Source of the DNA: Arthrinium phaeospermum
Taxonomy: Eukaryota > Ascomycota > Sordariomycetes > Amphisphaeriales > Apiosporaceae
Assembly: GCA_006503535.1 (NCBI GenBank)
Contig: QYRS01000003.1
Location: 3,224,001 to 3,288,000, forward strand
Direction of reading: 5' to 3'
Length of the DNA stretch: 64,000 bases
Positions 10,789 through 21,764 of this stretch are shown piece after piece. Each line of letters begins with the position of its first letter. Within the stretch, counting starts at the first letter, position 1. Both the position numbers and the translations under genes were made by a program. The notes below the pieces were generated by a model. The model searched no databases. It was not told where the DNA came from and saw nothing but the letters and a program-made list of their open reading frames with translations.

Positions 10789-11404
10789 ACGGACCGAGCT
10801 TTGGGAGAGAAGGGAAGAAAACAACAAACATCAACAACAATAAAACGACATGCTTACACATACATTCGTACATTCTGTGCGAGCCCGACTTCACGAGCAT
10901 ATATATACAACTGCGACATAGTACGCTCTGCGCCCTATCTCCCAGGCAAGCCGACGGCGCAAGATGTAGCGTCATGAATTTACGAGATGAAAAATGGGTT
11001 GCATGGTACGGCATGGCATGGGCGTTTGATGGGTTCATTCGCACAGCATTCGGCAGAAAAGCGATTGAACAGCATATTGTCGATCTTGTCGACACATCTT
11101 ACGAGCGCTGGTTGACCAGAATGCCGGGATGGCGCAGTACAGAGCCAACGTGACAGTGCTGCCTCCTGACGAGTAGAAAAAAAACGGCCACACAAATGTA
11201 TATCACAAGAGCTGCGTAAGGTGATTTCCGCAGATAAAACAAAAACGTCCTGGCTTGATACCAGCGGCAGAAGATTCACATAGCGCTATGTCCCATAGAC
11301 AATATAATATCACTGTAATAATATGTCTAGATATCATAAATACCAATGTACGTACATGTTCATTTAGATATTAAAGAATTGCCCGTGATATCGAGTATGT
11401 TTCC
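10789..11404. other. Intergenic region between convergent genes
   Basis: Holds the 3' ends of the small membrane-protein gene (+) and the GH5 gene (-). The stretch near 11280-11370 is AT-rich with several ATAAT and TATAAA-like tracts, plausible poly(A) signals for the GH5 transcript. No gene is seen. Confidence 0.5.
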
Positions 11405-12932
11405 TTACGACTTGGTCGTAGCATTCATCGCCTTGACCCAGGGCTTCCAGTAGTTCTCGACCGTCTCGGCGTCGTTCCAGCCGTCCCACTCGAAGTTGGT
11501 GAGGCCCCAGGTGTCGCCCAGCCCCTGGACGCCCTCGCGGGTGCGGTAGCTGCCCGCGAGGCTCCAGACCATCCAGCCGACGCGGTGCTTCTTGGTGTAC
11601 TCGACGAGGCAGTTCTGCAGCACGTCGTCGTACAGCGTCGCGTCCTGGGCGTGGCCGAACTCGGTCAGCATCACGGGGGTCAGGCGCTGCGGCGGAGGAC
11701 AGTCGCCGCCCGTCAGGTTCTGCGCGCAGCCCGCGGGCGGATCCATGCCCAGCGCGTGGAACCCGGCCCGGTACAGCGCCGCTTCGACCGCTTCGCACGT
11801 CCCCGTATCCACGTCCTCGCTCATCGGGTAGATGTGCAGCTCCCAGAAGACCTTGTCGGCCCAGGGGTAGCTGTCGAGGTCGAAGTAGACGGGGTCCCGG
11901 CGGTGCGCGTCCCGGATGGCGTCGCACTTGTAGCAAGGGGCGGTCAGGATGTTTTTGCGGGTCGTCAGCGCTGACAGGTCCTCGTCGTACTGCATGCCCG
12001 ACCAGCTGATGAGCAGGTCCGGGTTCGCCTCGTGGATCGCGTCGGAGCCGGCGCTCATGTTGCCCACGAGCGTCTGCCAGTTGTAGTAGAGATCGGTGCG
12101 GTTCCACGAGGACCGCAGCTCGTTGCGCAGCGACATGGACACCACATTGGGGTGCCGCTTGGCCCAGTCGGCCACGTACGCCAGCCCGCGCCGCCAGTTG
12201 GAGGTATTGAAGTGGACGTCGTCGAACCAGGCGTTGCCGTCCGTGTGGCTGCAGCACCACTTGGCCTGGTGGACGTGCACGTCCGGATGGATGAAGATGC
12301 CCTTCTCGAGCGCCTTGTCGGCGATGTCGGACCAGATCTCAAAGCGTGTGGTCTGGGCGGTCCAGCCCGGGTTCTTGCTGACGATCTCGTTGGTCACCTT
12401 GGTCCCGTTCTCGTAGCCGAGCCCCATGATCATGGCCACCTCTAAGGAGACATCGTTACCATCCCGCTCGTAGATTTCATCGATCATCTGGGTGGCATAG
12501 CCCCTGAGTCTCAGATTAGCATCTTTTCTGGAGTAGATCAAGTCTGTTGGAGAAGGTCTTACATGCGAAGGACGTTCCATCCTACTGACTGGACATCGTC
12601 GAGTATCTCGTCAACCGACTTCCATTCGAGACCCTCCGGGATCATTGTCTCTCCTGAGGTGGGAAGTTAGAAGCAATCAGAGGAAAGTATAACCAGCTGA
12701 ACGTACCGCTCATGGGCCAATTGATACCAGCCCACGACAGAATGTCGCCGCGGCTGTTTACAATATCACGGCCCTGGGTCTTGAAGGGTCCATATGGCCA
12801 TTGGTTGGTTGTATTGGAAACACGGGGTGCCAGCTCCCTCTGCCACCGTGGCTCATTGTTCTGGGGAACCCAAGAGGACTGAGCCAAGGCCGCAAGAAGC
12901 GGCACGACCGACCAGAGAGCAAGAGGCGCCAT
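11405..12932 (-). CDS. Secreted glycoside hydrolase of the GH5/cellulase fold
   Basis: Three exons are read on the minus strand as 12932-12707, 12653-12563 and 12503-11405, giving 471 residues. Intron 1 is GTACGT...CAG and intron 2 GTAAGA...CAG; both junctions restore one frame through WPMSGETMIPEGLEW and WNVLRMGYATQ. Residues 1 to about 20 are a signal peptide. The catalytic pair of a retaining GH5 is visible: Glu234 in SLRNELRSSW as acid/base and Glu387 in MLTEFGHA as nucleophile, with His329 in ELHIYP and a late MVWSLAGSY tryptophan motif. Asn-X-Ser/Thr sites are common, as expected for a secreted protein. The substrate cannot be read from sequence; related fungal proteins are usually annotated only as cellulase-like. 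No carbohydrate-binding module is present. Confidence 0.88.
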
Positions 12933-13650
12933 CGTGGGCTGCTTCTATCCCTGAGGAGACTGGGAAGAGGCAACGTCAATCAAGTCAAGGAGGACACGAG
13001 CTCTCAAGTAAAAGGATTCCTATATTCCAGAGCGGTGAGAGAACCCATACCGGCGGGCTTCGAGACGTCTCCCCACCTCGCCTTATATACCTACCTGCGC
13101 AGCTCGGCTCCGTCTTCCCCGTCGTGCAAGCCATGGGTTCTTTTCTTTAGTCACTAGAGTTGCGGCCAAGAGTGGATAGAACCGGTGTCCATGTCCCGAA
13201 TGGGGGAAAATGACGTTGGGGTCAGTAGGGGCGGTTGGGGAAAACATGGGGTTGCTGCTCCACCTTCGCGGGGTACCTGGGCTTTTCCTTCGGGGGCCCT
13301 TGAGGGCTTTCGGCAAACCTCGTCACGATGGCCGAGGGAAATTTGTTCTTCGTTGAGCACCACCTGACTACGGAGTACATACTTTACCTACCTTTATCCT
13401 GTATCCACTGCTGCTCGGTTGCCCTCGAGTCGTGCCATAATCAATAGTGCCACTCCATGCCAGTAGGATGCTACCTCATGTTATGTTAGTACCTACAGTC
13501 CTGTTCACCATCTGTTGGCAAGCTTACGAGGAGCATTTATCGACATTAACATTCAACATATCTACGCACATGAAGCATTAAAGAAGTCAAGATTGGTTTA
13601 ATTATGTTTTATTATGTTTTTTTGGTGTGTATCTAGGGGGGTTTTTGTAT
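12933..13650. other. Intergenic region upstream of the GH5 gene
   Basis: Contains the GH5 promoter at its left end. The rest, up to the minisatellite, holds no recognisable gene. Several G-rich CreA-like hexamers (for example GTGGGG and GCGGGG on either strand) occur, but such short sites are expected by chance. Confidence 0.5.
13083..13089 (-). promoter_or_regulatory. Probable TATA box of the GH5 gene
   Basis: On the minus strand the sequence reads TATATAA followed by GG, about 150 bases upstream of the ATG at 12932. It is the best TATA match in this promoter. Assigned by motif and position only. Confidence 0.4.
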
Positions 13651-13940
13651 GTTTTCTGTGATTCTTCTTTCACAGTCTGTAGTTGTTTGTGTTTTCTGTG
13701 ATTCTTTTTTCACAGTCTGTAGTTGTTTGTGTTTTCTGTGATTCTTTTTTCACAGGTTGTAGTTGTTTGTGTGTTTTCTGTGATTCTTTTTTCACAGTCT
13801 GTAGTTGTTTGTGTTTTCTGTGATTCTTTTTTCACAGGTTGTAGTTGTTTGTGTGTTTTCTGTGATTCTTTTTTCACAGGTTGTAGTTGTTTGTGTGTTT
13901 TCTGTGATTCTTCTTTCACAGTTTGTAGTTGTTTGTGTGT
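13651..13940. repeat. Minisatellite, seven units of 40-42 bp, each with an internal inverted repeat
   Basis: Units start at about 13651, 13691, 13731, 13773, 13813, 13855 and 13897. Each contains CTGTGA and TCACAG separated by eight bases, followed by TAGTTGTTTGTG. Variants differ at TCTG versus GTTG after TCACAG and by an extra GT. The array lies about 250 bases beyond the stop codon of the Zn2Cys6 gene, so it may sit in or near that gene's 3' untranslated region. The open frames across it drift with unit length and are not taken as coding. Confidence 0.9.
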
Positions 13941-14189
13941 TGCCAAGTCTCCCATCCCACGCAGTAGCTTGCAAGCCTGCAAGAACTGTATCCCAAACTC
14001 CGAACTCCACGCTGTAAAAAGCCATTGATTGCGGCTTGTCAAAGGGTATATGTTGTGCCCAACCCAGAAATCGCTCGCTCCAAAACCAAAACCAAAACCA
14101 AGCCGATGCTGTCATTGCAGCTGGCATTGGCCTGATGCCTCCCTGTGCGCAGCCCCCCTTCTGCAGCATAGAGTAACAGGTGGCATCTC

Positions 14190-17039
14190 CTATTCCGCCT
14201 CAGAGATCTCGTCCTCAGACTCGACCTCATTCTCCTCCTCGGACATCTCTGAGTCCTCAGACTCGTCCTCATCATCCACCTCCATGGAGTTGCTGGCCTC
14301 GACATGAGGTTCTGCGAGCAGCATATCAATTTCTGCTGCGCCCCCGCCGAAAAGAGATTCCATGTCGACGTCATCGTCAGAGTTCTCATCAGACGCGTCA
14401 GAAAGAGACCAGTGAGGGCTGCCAGGTGCAGTTGGCTCCTCGGGAGCGTTGACCTGTTCTGCGAGCAGCATATCAATTTCTGCTGCGCCCTCGCCGAAAA
14501 TAGATTCCATGTCGACGTCATCGTCAGAGTTCTCATCAGATGCGTCGGGAAGAGACCGGTGAGGGCTGCCAGGTGCAGTTGGCTCCTCGGGAGCGTTGAC
14601 CTGTTCTTCAGAGTCGCCGAACAGAGATTCCATAGGGCTACCAGGTCTGTATGGCTCCTCGGGAAGGTCGGACTGCTCTGCAGAGTCGGCCGACATCACG
14701 AGGTCGAAGGCCGCAGCAAACTCCTCATCCTGGCTGACTTCGTCCGTCATCACGGCGTCGAAGGCCGCAGCAAACTCCTCATCCAGGCTGACTTCGTCCT
14801 CTGACTGTTGTGGTGGTGAGGGCATTGCCTGATCGTCTTCGGATGACTGTGGTGTTGTCATCGTGACGTCGACTGCAGGTTCAGGGGCTTCATTGTCTTC
14901 GATGATTTGTGGCTGCATAGCAGTACCCTGCACATCATAGTCGAGCAGATGAAGAAGGTTTCTTTCAACATCTGAATATAGAGGCTGCCCGGAAAGGTCT
15001 GCAGAGTTGCTGGTTGGCATCGACTCTGAGCCCGACAGGGCGACAGAAGAGCCTTGACTGTTTGCTCCATTGTCGATATATGACTGCGCACCTGAAGCCG
15101 AATTGTTGGGGCTTGAGGGAAGAGTAGTCCCTTGCTGAACCGCAGGAGCAAGCTGTTCCTGGACCACAGGAGGAGGAAGCTGTGTCTGTGCCGTAGGAGG
15201 AGGAGTAAGCTGCCCCTGTGCCAAGTTGATGCACTCCGTTTTCCTTCCCCAGGTACCGCACAATCCCTTGAGATACGTGGGGTTCAGCTTCTGGCCCTGG
15301 GCCTGGCTTCGAAGGTAACTCTTGTTCAAGGCGTCGGCATTGTCGCTGAGATCCATCTGACAGGGAACAGTATGCATCCAGCCCACGTAAGGATTGAAAC
15401 GGGATTCGCCAACAACGGCATCTGCATCCTGCTGCGAAAGGGCGTGGAGTGAGCGATAGGCCTCGGCGAGAAGCCAGTGGGCGACTTTCTTCAGGTGGTC
15501 CTTCAGGGGTCGCATGTCCTTCACCTTGACTCGCTGTGCCGAGATGGACTTGAGATCTTTGAAGATTTCGCGTAGACCTTGTGATAGCACGTCCTGCTGC
15601 TCCATGCCTCCAGTAGCGATATATGCATCTGACAACAGGTATCCAGTATGGTCTTGCTCTGAGGGGGGTAGCTGCGGCTCGTTCAAAGTTGAGAGAGTCA
15701 TAAGAGCTTGGGTGGCATTGGGATTGCGATTCCAGATGCTCTTGAAGAACTCGAAACGTTCCTTGGTAGCAGTAGCCCGGGCAATGAGGCACAGGCACTC
15801 GATGACAAGGTAGTGTTTCCTCTCCAGCTTCTCAGTAATGCCTGCGAGGTTGGTCTGCTTGGTGCGGTGGTCCTGGCCGTCGATGATGCACTGCTTGCCA
15901 GCTTTGAGGCACTTGGAGCAGGGTTTGCCGGCCAGGCCGTCACACTTCACCTTTTGCTTGCGACAGTGCAGGCAAGCGTTGAGTCTGAGCTTCTTCGCTG
16001 GGCTTTGGGCTGCGGTATCGGGCTCAGGGCTGCTGGTGGCCTTACGCTTCCGGCCTCTCTTGGCTGGGCGTGCGGGTGCTGGTGCGGAGACAGATGCAGG
16101 AGAACCAGCAAGAGCAGTATCAAGAGCATCAAGAAGAGTAGCAGGAGAAGGAGAAGAAGAAGAAGAAGCGTCGCTGACGACTTGAGGGGGTGTTGATATG
16201 ACCCCAGAGGTGTTGTTGGGCTGTATAGTACCCGAAGTAGAAGTGGTGTTGGTGCTGTTGTCGGCCTGTGAAGAGGTGCCATTGGCTTGCTCTTGGGGCA
16301 TAGGGTAACAGCTGTTCTCCAAGTTCTCGGGAGATGGGTAGCTCTGTTTGGCTAGAGGATAGGGCTCCTCAGAGGAGTTATCGTCTTCGAGGGCACCAAT
16401 CTCGACATTCTCAGCCGCCTCGTTGTTTGAGGTACTCTGTGGTAATGTGGAAAGGTCGGCCGGGCTGACGAAGTGGATATCTTGCTGGCCAAAGGCCTGC
16501 ATTGTGTGTTCATTGTTGTGTGAGACACTGAGGGTGTTGCCCATGACGGGAGGTGCCGTGAGGCCGAAGTTGTCGGGCCCCAGGTCCATGGGAGGGAGAG
16601 CAGGGTTTATGCTGGTGTTCATCATGTGTCCCATCAGCGGGTTTGGGTGTACGTATTGGTTGCCCATGTTGGATGTAGGCAGAAAGCCATTGGGCATATT
16701 ATTGCCAGTGTTGTTGAACCCAGGGTTGTTGGATGCAGGCAGAAAGCCATTGGGCATATTATTGCCAGTGTTGTAGAACCAAGGGTTGTTGGATGCAGGC
16801 AGAAAGCCATTGGGCATATTATTGCCAGTGTTGTTGAACTGAGGGCTGTTGAACATGGGTTCTGTGCCATCCGTGTTGTCCATGTTGTCCATGTTGTTCA
16901 TGTTGCCCATGTTGTTCATGTTGCCCATGTTGTTCATGTTGTTCACGCCAAAGTTGTTCCCGCCAAAAGGGGCGTTCTGGCTGGCATTGGCCGTGAAGGT
17001 GAAAGTGTCTTGACCGGGGCGTTGACTTGAGTACTCCAT
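14190..17039 (-). CDS. Zn2Cys6 zinc-cluster protein with repeat-rich, acidic flanks
   Basis: One open frame of 949 residues without introns. The binuclear zinc cluster is complete at about residues 355-383: Cys-x2-Cys-x6-Cys, then Cys-x2-Cys-x6-Cys, within CLHCRKQKVKCDG and CSKCLKAGKQC. A Lys/Arg patch precedes it (PAKRGRKRK), a likely nuclear signal. The N-terminus is Asn/Met/Pro-rich with NNM/GNM repeats and three near-identical 20-residue repeats. After the cluster comes a helical region (about 395-550), then Gln/Pro-rich stretches and an acidic C-terminus with two 18-residue and two 49-residue repeats. I infer a DNA-binding transcription regulator with acidic activation regions. The common fungal middle homology region was not recognised, and no target pathway can be inferred from the neighbours. 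Confidence 0.85.
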   Translation of the reverse strand: MEYSSQRPGQDTFTFTANASQNAPFGGNNFGVNNMNNMGNMNNMGNMNNMDNMDNTDGTEPMFNSPQFNNTGNNMPNGFLPASNNPWFYNTGNNMPNGFLPASNNPGFNNTGNNMPNGFLPTSNMGNQYVHPNPLMGHMMNTSINPALPPMDLGPDNFGLTAPPVMGNTLSVSHNNEHTMQAFGQQDIHFVSPADLSTLPQSTSNNEAAENVEIGALEDDNSSEEPYPLAKQSYPSPENLENSCYPMPQEQANGTSSQADNSTNTTSTSGTIQPNNTSGVISTPPQVVSDASSSSSPSPATLLDALDTALAGSPASVSAPAPARPAKRGRKRKATSSPEPDTAAQSPAKKLRLNACLHCRKQKVKCDGLAGKPCSKCLKAGKQCIIDGQDHRTKQTNLAGITEKLERKHYLVIECLCLIARATATKERFEFFKSIWNRNPNATQALMTLSTLNEPQLPPSEQDHTGYLLSDAYIATGGMEQQDVLSQGLREIFKDLKSISAQRVKVKDMRPLKDHLKKVAHWLLAEAYRSLHALSQQDADAVVGESRFNPYVGWMHTVPCQMDLSDNADALNKSYLRSQAQGQKLNPTYLKGLCGTWGRKTECINLAQGQLTPPPTAQTQLPPPVVQEQLAPAVQQGTTLPSSPNNSASGAQSYIDNGANSQGSSVALSGSESMPTSNSADLSGQPLYSDVERNLLHLLDYDVQGTAMQPQIIEDNEAPEPAVDVTMTTPQSSEDDQAMPSPPQQSEDEVSLDEEFAAAFDAVMTDEVSQDEEFAAAFDLVMSADSAEQSDLPEEPYRPGSPMESLFGDSEEQVNAPEEPTAPGSPHRSLPDASDENSDDDVDMESIFGEGAAEIDMLLAEQVNAPEEPTAPGSPHWSLSDASDENSDDDVDMESLFGGGAAEIDMLLAEPHVEASNSMEVDDEDESEDSEMSEEENEVESEDEISEAE
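14311..14604 (-). repeat. In-frame 147-bp tandem repeat, two copies
   Basis: Two nearly identical 147-bp units (14311-14457 and 14458-14604) encode 49-residue acidic repeats ending in EIDMLLAE. A degenerate third unit continues to about 14665. The length is a multiple of three, so copy changes keep the reading frame. Confidence 0.88.
14691..14800 (-). repeat. In-frame 54-bp tandem repeat, two copies
   Basis: Two copies of a 54-bp unit encode DEVSxDEEFAAAFDxVM-type 18-residue repeats. The pattern of acidic and bulky residues resembles an acidic activation segment; that role is inference. Confidence 0.8.
16670..16849 (-). repeat. In-frame 60-bp tandem repeat, three copies
   Basis: Three adjacent 60-bp units encode 20-residue repeats around NTGNNMPNGFLP. 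They differ by a few bases only. A shorter ATG/AAC-rich repeat (NNMGNM) lies next to it at about 16870-16950. Confidence 0.88.
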
Positions 17040-19225
17040 GGTGACGTGTTTATGTGTGTGTGTGTTATATTCGAAGACTTCAGGGTATATACAACGTGAG
17101 AAAACAGTTGGTATAGGCTGAGAGTCGACGAAGGTGTGGTTTGTTAGAGAGAGGTGATGACAGGTCTCGATAGTATATCGGTGTTGTGTCTCAACGAATT
17201 ATCTCAATATAGAGGTCTCTCGAATAGAATGAGTTCAGTGATTGTACAAGGTAAGCAGTAAAGCAAAGAGTACAAGTAGAAGTGAAGGTATGGCTTGAAA
17301 AAGCGTGTTGGTCAAGTTGGACTGTTGGACTGTTGGAAGGACTTCAGAATATGTGGTTTTTTTTGTTTGCAAGTTCGGAATTAGAGAGGGGGCAGGGGGG
17401 GGTATTTATATGCTGAGAAACGCAGGGCACAAGGTCGTGCCTATCTTGCCCAAGAGAGAAGCTTTTCTATATTCTGGAACCGAGCTCGGGTAATAGATAT
17501 GAAAACTGCACTGATGACTCCAAGAAAAGGCTATATCACAACAACTCGGGCCAAAACCTGGTACGCATGCCAAAAGACAACGGAGATTGCTGTAGTGCGG
17601 GCCATTCCCAAACAGAATCAGCAATATCTGCACGTTTCAAACTTGGTAGCTCTCGTATGGAAGCATTATGGTTCTTGGAACGGGTGCCTCAAGGTCAGCT
17701 GGCTAACATTCAAGCAGTTCGAGGGCTGTGTTACTCATTCATGTTCGATTGTTCTCGAGTCTGAATCAAGGGGAGGGGATGGTAGCTTTAGACTTTCTCG
17801 GGCCAGACCATGGAATAACAATAGTATGGGTCGGCGGCATGGGCAGCCTTCGAAGAGGTGGGATGGCATTGGTTTGAGATATGGACCGAGATGCTTGGGA
17901 CTTTTCCGAAGAACTTGAGAAGGGCGTCACTCCTATAATGATCAATGGGATTAATTTCGAGACGACATATAATACATGAGATCAAGCCGGTCCATAATGT
18001 CAATATATGCCAACATGATTGGCAAATAAGGGCAGGCCAGACCTCGATGTCGTCGGGTCTATACGTTTGGAAGGGGGGCTGAGCAAGCAGAGCCAATATA
18101 GTGGAACCCCCTGGCCCGACCCAGCCATCTGGTTCACCGTTGATCACTGTAGGGCTGAAAATCCGGGGTAAATTGCAACGGGCCATACATTCCTACGACT
18201 TCCCCCTATCTTGATCTTCAACATAACCCCCAACATATTGTCCTGATTCGTTCGTCATTTATATACCAATCGTTCCAGTACATAACCAGCAAACCTCCCA
18301 TTTCTCGAAATTGGCATTATCAATTGGGGGCGAATAATTATGCAAAGCCCATGAATGGCGGCACTGCCAATTTGGGTTTTTGAGTTTTCGGGTCAACCAG
18401 AAAAATAGAGCACACCCCTACTCTCGGGCCATCTGAAGGGAAAGAACAATAGGCATTGTTCCCATTGTTCTTTTGATTGTTCTACACCCTTTGCTCAGCC
18501 AAACTTGGTAGGGCTGCCTAGGTACGAAAAGTATAATTGATGTGTCAAAAAAACATGCGCATGCCATTGCCCAGGACGTGGGATGAGGGAGAGAACGGGG
18601 AGGGGGAGAGGGCTGGGGAAGGGGGTTGCTTCACGTGGCCTCTACTTGTTCTAGACGTTCTGGCGACGGCGAGATGCCATATTCACGGAAGACATGTGTA
18701 TTTGCAGCCCTCACTGGTCAGTTGCGGGGGTCGTTTCTGATAGGCAAAGGGCGAATATATTTCCTGATCTTGACGCGTACAGCCAATTGATATATTCTAA
18801 AATCTAATCACAAGATAGGTAATACCATTTACGCTGTAACAGCTAACAGCTAACAGCTAGACCTGGATATCCCTTTACGCCGATAAGACTCCGAGGGGGA
18901 ACTTGAACTAACAAGTTGTATAGGAAAGGAAGAACGAACAGCCAGCCAGGATCTGAAATACTACGTGGATGATCAAGGAACATATACGACAAAAGCTGGC
19001 ATGCACTGCAAATCCAACACGACTTCCATAAACATGGCTTCCATCAAACCCCCCAATCCCCTTTCAATGATGGCAAGACGGCTGTCGATGGTAGCAAGTC
19101 CTTGCGGTGAGTAGGCCTCATATCCAGAGATGAATGACCTCATAGTCGACGTTCGACCCGACACAAAGCCATCCAAATGTCGGGTTGCCATTAGTCCCCG
19201 CCTTGGACAATCATGCAACCAAGAG
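17040..19225. other. Long intergenic region upstream of the Zn2Cys6 gene
   Basis: About 2.2 kb with no gene I can support. Short open frames (17499-17918 on +, 17788-18186 on -, 18537-18740 on +) lack domains and splice signals. The part next to 17040 is the Zn2Cys6 promoter and leader, with a TATATAC-like tract at about 17084-17091. Such a long upstream region is common for fungal regulators, and a short non-coding transcript cannot be excluded. Confidence 0.5.
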
Positions 19226-20352
19226 CTACCGTTCAGGGTGGTGGTTGTTGTTGCGCAGCAGTCTGTCAGTGTCGTGATGGACGTCTTCATCTGCATCCTC
19301 CTCCTCCAATGCCTCAGGGTCAGCGCCGTGGGCGTCGTCATACGCATGGCCCATCGTGCGATAGGAGCCGTTGCCGTCCCCTCCCCCCGGCGCTCTTCGC
19401 ACCAGGGACGCTTCGGGGCCTTGCTCCAGGGCAGCAGCAACATTTCCGTTGCGGTTCCGCCGCGCCATGTTCTCGCTCATTTCCCGCCAGATGCGGAGCA
19501 GCGTTGGGGCATGGGAAGCGAACTTTTCGGCGAGTGTAAGTACGAGATGTAAGTGACGTGACCGTAGACCTTTTAGAGGAAGAAGGGGCTTCGGGATAAT
19601 ATCATACCTGAACGATGAGACAGCCCAGCACGACCCCGAAATCGTACCCTGAAAGACGCCGCAGACTGCCCCGCCAGGGAGCAGCACACGACGTCTCCCG
19701 GTGGGTCAGCTTCCTACAGAGCCCGACATTGCCCCCCGGCGATGGCCAGGCCATGTCCCGGACGCTGTTGTACCCGCAGCAGCCGAAGGCGTTCTGGATG
19801 CCCTCGATGGACCTGCCGTCATGGGCCATCCAGAGTCCACGCCACGTGGTCTGCAGATTGCAGTCCACCGCCGGCCCGGACCCCACCATGCCTTCGAACC
19901 ACAGGGTTGCGAGGACGACGCTCACGAGGCCCTGGAGCACCTGCAGGATGGCATAGACCAGCGGGTGCTGAATCAGGCTCCCGATGCCGCCGCGGTTGGA
20001 GAATAGACGGCGGAGAATCTGGGCCCCGAAGACGGTGAAGGGGAGCAACAGTGTGAAGATAGTCAGACCAAGAGGTATCGGCTGTGACAGCCTTCTGGAT
20101 TCCGCTAGGACATAGCTATGACACCAGTGTTAACCACGATGTCGAATATATTTCAATGCAGTAGCGCCGTTTAATACAGGGAGGTACCAAACGATGGCGC
20201 GATAGGGAGCAAGCAACTGGAGCAAGCAACTCACATCGAGACGGCGACGAGCCCCAACAAGAACTAGAAGAACACAGTCATAAGAATCAACCGAAGCCGC
20301 ACAAGACATGGTTCAATTTACTCACAACTGTGACAACAGCGAATGTCACCAT
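19226..20352 (-). CDS. Tetraspanin-like four-helix membrane protein
   Basis: Four exons are read on the minus strand as 20352-20326, 20263-20235, 20115-19608 and 19522-19226, giving 286 residues. Introns start GTGAGT, GTGAGT and GTATGA. The two very short first exons (27 and 29 nt) rebuild the first membrane helix (MVTFAVVTVFLLGLVAVSIYVLA). Further helices are at about 33-52, 70-92 and 173-189. The large loop between helices 3 and 4 has the tetraspanin signature: CCG at 131-133 plus Cys104, Cys152 and Cys162. The cytoplasmic tail is long, acidic and His/Asn-rich. Fungal tetraspanins organise membrane domains, and one class is needed for infection structures. Which class this is cannot be said. 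The last acceptor (GAAAAG) is weaker than the others. Confidence 0.82.
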
Positions 20353-20985
20353 TTTGAGGATGTGTCTCTAGTTGAAACCAAAGCAAGAAGTAGAGAGGTG
20401 AGTGAGGATCAGTCAAGAAAATCGTGGTAGTGGAAGAAAGTTGTAGGAGGATTCGGTGGGTGAAAATTTGTTTGCCTCTGAGAATAAAAAACCAAGTCCA
20501 TCCGGGTGTCAAGGCTCTTCTTGTGCTACAGCAAACGGGCGATGGAAGAGGGGCTCGCATGGATGATGCGTGCGAAAAGCAATCGACTAAGCCATGCGGG
20601 AGGCCCATCATCATCGTCATAATCATCGGACGACTAAACACGTAGCGAACAACTGCATCTTTAATTTATGAAGTTTAATTCAAGGCCACGATGCAGAAAC
20701 GGGCTGAACCCGGTGCCTTGCCGCGGGATTGCAAGGGACGCTGCATTGGTGTAGCTGATGGCAATGCATATATCCGTTTGACTGACCTCCAGCATCGATG
20801 TATTCGATTTCGCTGGCCCAATCTAATGCAGCGTTCCATAGTCCTCTTCATCTTAAAAGGCAGACGATGAAGTTAATAAAACCCTGCAATCCAGGCCATG
20901 CATAAAGCCCTCGATTGTGAAATATAGTCACCCACTGGCCCATCCCACAACAACTGTACAAGAACGAATTGCCTTCTCCCATCCC
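20353..20985. other. Intergenic region between the tetraspanin and DUF2470 genes
   Basis: Both neighbours are on the minus strand, so this holds the tetraspanin promoter and the DUF2470 3' region. The 107-residue minus frame at 20318-20641 overlaps the tetraspanin start and has no domain. No other element is seen. Confidence 0.5.
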
Positions 20986-21764
20986 CTAATGCTTCTGCGC
21001 CTCCTTCTTCGCCCTCTCCGTCACAACCAACCGATCCAACCGCCGAAACGCCGGGATCCCCTCAAAGAAGACGCTGGCGACCCAAAGACACCACACCCCG
21101 CTCCCGACCGGGACCCGGTGCTTCTCGAGCCGCGTCTTGGCCATCCACCAGGCCTCGGTGACGTGAATCGCCAGCACCGGCACGAAGATCGCCTTGACCA
21201 GCCAGACGTACCCCGCCACGCCGCCCAGCGCGGGCGGGATGGCGGCGTCGAGCGCGTCCCAGATGGGCGTGCCCGCGCCGCGGTCCACGAGCGACACCGT
21301 CGCCGCGCAGAAGAAGTAGAACGCGACGCCGAAGAAGACGACGCAGTCGAAGCCCGCCGGCGGCGCGTACCGGTCGACGCGGATGTTGCTGAGGCCCAGC
21401 TTGGCCAGGGCGTCGCGGGACATGTCGATCAGCCGCCCGCGCGCGTCGTTCAGGCTCGCCATCGGCGGCTCGACGGCCACGGCGTGCGTGTCGCCCGACG
21501 ACGGCGTCTTGATCACCAACTTGTCCTTGGTCATGTCCACGAGCTGGGCCTTGGCGGCCGCCGAGGCAGGCAGGCCGTTGAAGGCCCGGAGGTACTGCTC
21601 CAGGTCTGCCGTGTGGTCGGCGTTCACTGTTGTTCCGCGGTTAGTCGATAGAAATAGATAGCAGGTAAGGAAAAGGGGAAGACTGGAATAGGTTATGTAG
21701 GTCAAAACGTACTGTGGCTTATGATGCGAGCCTTGACGGCCGCGTCACCTTTAGGAGCGCCCAT
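20986..21764 (-). CDS. DUF2470 domain integral membrane protein
   Basis: Two exons are read on the minus strand as 21764-21713 and 21626-20986, giving 230 residues. The intron is GTACGT...CAG, and splicing creates the codon for Met18 inside HMNADH. The HMNADH phrase at residues 17-22 followed by a domain to about residue 100 matches DUF2470, a small domain also found at the end of haem-utilisation (HugZ-like) proteins. The second half has three or four membrane helices (about 112-133, 158-180 and 205-222) and a charged C-terminus with KKEAQKH. It resembles the two-part fungal proteins that join DUF2470 to a TMEM254/DUF4499-like membrane region; the second assignment is less certain. Biochemical role unknown; haem or flavin binding is only a family-based possibility. 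Confidence 0.82.

Noticed and set aside
13651..13940. CRISPR-like array
   Set aside because: Repeats are contiguous without unique spacers, and the host is a eukaryote; it is a minisatellite.
13710..14042. Open frames on both strands across the minisatellite
   Set aside because: They consist only of the repeat read in drifting frames because unit length alternates between 40 and 42 bp.
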